Of a stretch of 33,870 nt of DNA, positions 33,071 to 33,870 are shown one piece after another. Positions within the stretch are counted from its first letter, which is position 1. Every line of letters starts with the position of its first letter. Below the pieces are notes generated by a model. The model was not told where the DNA came from and ran no database searches. It was given only the letters and a program-made list of their open reading frames with translations. Made by a program: the position numbers and the translations under genes. Source of the stretch: Azotobacter beijerinckii (GTDB lineage: Bacteria > Pseudomonadota > Gammaproteobacteria > Pseudomonadales > Pseudomonadaceae); the NCBI RefSeq assembly GCF_900110885.1, contig NZ_FOFJ01000041.1, positions 1 to 33,870 on the forward strand, written 5' to 3'.

Positions 33071-33082
33071 TGGCGTCCTGAA

Positions 33083-33104
33083 CCCCGGGACTGCCCGGGG
33101 TTTT
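33083..33104 (+). terminator. Intrinsic terminator of the small hypothetical gene
   Basis: CCCCGGG-actg-CCCGGGG is a perfect 7-bp stem with a 4-base loop followed by TTTT. Confidence 0.85.
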
Positions 33105-33246
33105 AAACACCGGCGCGCGACTCGCATTCAACTGGCGGGGACTCGGATGCTTCCCGCTCTGCAAATCGTTGGGCTGGGTCCCGACTACTACCACCGGTGC
33201 TGGGACTGCCGCCGGTTCCCGATCTCCCCGGATGCGCCCCGCGCCT

Positions 33247-33561
33247 TCAGGATGGCTCGGGGGTGCCGGCCGTCGGCACGCAGAGGCGGGCAAGGCGGCC
33301 GTCGCGACGGCGAATATCGTGGATTTCCGTTTCCACGCCATAGGTCCGGCGCAGGTAGTCCTCACTGACGACTTCGTCCGGCCTGCCGATGCGCCAGTGC
33401 TTTTCCCGGTCCACTGCCAGCACCCGCGAAGCGTGGAGCAGAGCGTGGTCGGGATGGTGGGTGGTGAGGACGATGCCCATGCGACCGGCGTCGGCGATCC
33501 GCCGGACGTGGGCCATGACCTTGAGCTGGTTGCCGTAGTCCAGGTTCGAGGTCGGCTCGTC
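33247..33561 (-). pseudogene. ABC transporter ATPase (FecE/FhuC-like), 5' half cut off by an IS66 element
   Basis: The frame opens at the IS66 border with DEPTSNLDYGNQLKVMAHVR, the end of the Walker B motif and D-loop, then runs through VLTTHHPDHALL with the switch-region His and a C-terminal tail to the stop at 33247. The Walker A, Q-loop and ABC signature are absent because the DNA beyond 33561 is insertion sequence. The sequence style fits ATPases of iron-siderophore or vitamin B12 importers. The gene is certainly inactive as it stands; the 5' half probably lies beyond the insertion. Confidence 0.75.
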
Positions 33562-33870
33562 GTAACCGCTCCATAAACCCTACCTTCGAAACCGCGCCCT
33601 GAGATCTGATGCTGAGCTCCCGATTCCTTCTGGAACTTGCCCCGCATGATGCGTCCCGCCCCCAACGTCAAAGCTGTTTACCTCTACCCCAAGCCGGTCG
33701 ATTTCCGTAAATCCATCAATGGCTTGGCAGCCCTGGTCGAGTTGGATATCAAGGTCGCGGTGTTCGACCCTGTGTTGTTCGTCTTCCTCAATCGCACACG
33801 CAACCAAGTGAAAATTCTGTACTGGCATCGCAACGGCTTCTGTCTGTGGCTCAAGCGCCTGGAGGCCGAG
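33562..33870 (+). mobile_element. IS66-family insertion sequence, left end
   Basis: The element begins with GTAACCGCTCCATAAAC, which has the GTAA-type terminal inverted repeat of IS66 elements, and carries tnpB. The likely 8-bp target duplication is GGCTCGTC at 33554-33561; its partner is outside the window. Confidence 0.75.
33646..33870 (+). CDS. tnpB: IS66 family accessory protein TnpB, partial
   Basis: Seventy-five residues of IS66 TnpB (Orf2): VYLYPKPVDFRKSINGLAAL, then LFVFLNRTRNQVKILYWHRN and GFCLWLKRLE. TnpB is required for IS66 transposition together with TnpA and the TnpC transposase. It starts at ATG 33646 only 84 bases from the element end, leaving no room for a full tnpA. It runs off the window. 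Confidence 0.9.
   Translation, partial: MMRPAPNVKAVYLYPKPVDFRKSINGLAALVELDIKVAVFDPVLFVFLNRTRNQVKILYWHRNGFCLWLKRLEAE

Noticed and set aside
1..33870. CRISPR arrays, tRNA and rRNA genes
   Set aside because: No regularly spaced direct repeats and no cloverleaf or rRNA-like sequence were noticed by eye.

Overview
The window looks like a high-GC gammaproteobacterial chromosome of the Pseudomonadaceae, with Azotobacter or a close Pseudomonas relative as my best guess. I base this on the combination of PpnN, AhpF, HutH/HutF, an LpxO-like hydroxylase and IS1595, IS4 and IS66 family remnants, together with long antisense open frames typical of GC-rich pseudomonad DNA. This is an inference from protein resemblance; there is no rRNA or tRNA here to settle it.

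Layout. Both edges are insertion sequences: the 5' end of an IS1595-like transposase leaves the window at base 1, and an IS66-family element enters at 33562. Positions 215-2406 hold a metallophosphoesterase (-), an LpxO-like aspartyl/asparaginyl hydroxylase (+) and the tail of an IS4-like transposase. Positions 2419-8978 (-) form a carbohydrate oxidation block: an exported GH15 glucoamylase, a Tat-exported small subunit, an FAD-dependent GMC dehydrogenase, and further upstream a Tat-exported SMP-30 gluconolactonase. Together they could take an alpha-glucan to glucose, gluconolactone and gluconate outside the cytoplasm. Two LacI-type palindromes with an AGCGCT core lie in the gap between the glucoamylase and the lactonase. 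Positions 9356-12877 (-) encode PpnN and an unusual protein with three winged-helix-like modules joined by Ala/Pro-rich linkers.

Positions 13949-22894 (+) are the most interesting part: a tight six-gene operon of alpha/beta hydrolase (Cys nucleophile), acetoacetate-decarboxylase-like protein, patatin-like phospholipase with an extra C-terminal domain, cholesterol-oxidase-like GMC oxidoreductase with a ferredoxin-like CxxCxxCxxxC motif, two-metal phosphoesterase, and a CHAT (caspase-like) protease. It joins lipid hydrolysis and oxidation enzymes to a putative protease and is my candidate for an undescribed system. It ends at a bidirectional terminator shared with ahpF (-).

Positions 24920-27461 hold a secreted LEA14/WHy protein behind a Fur-box-like palindrome, an internally deleted SDR relic, a CMD-family protein with an abnormal tail and an aldo/keto reductase. 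Positions 27593-30500 (-) hold hutH-hutF. Positions 30947-33104 hold a secreted thermonuclease, a small multi-pass membrane protein, small hypothetical genes and three copies of a TTTTCC-N7-GGAAA-like element. An ABC transporter ATPase (-) at the right edge is cut within its Walker B motif by the IS66 element. No tRNA, rRNA or CRISPR array was seen.
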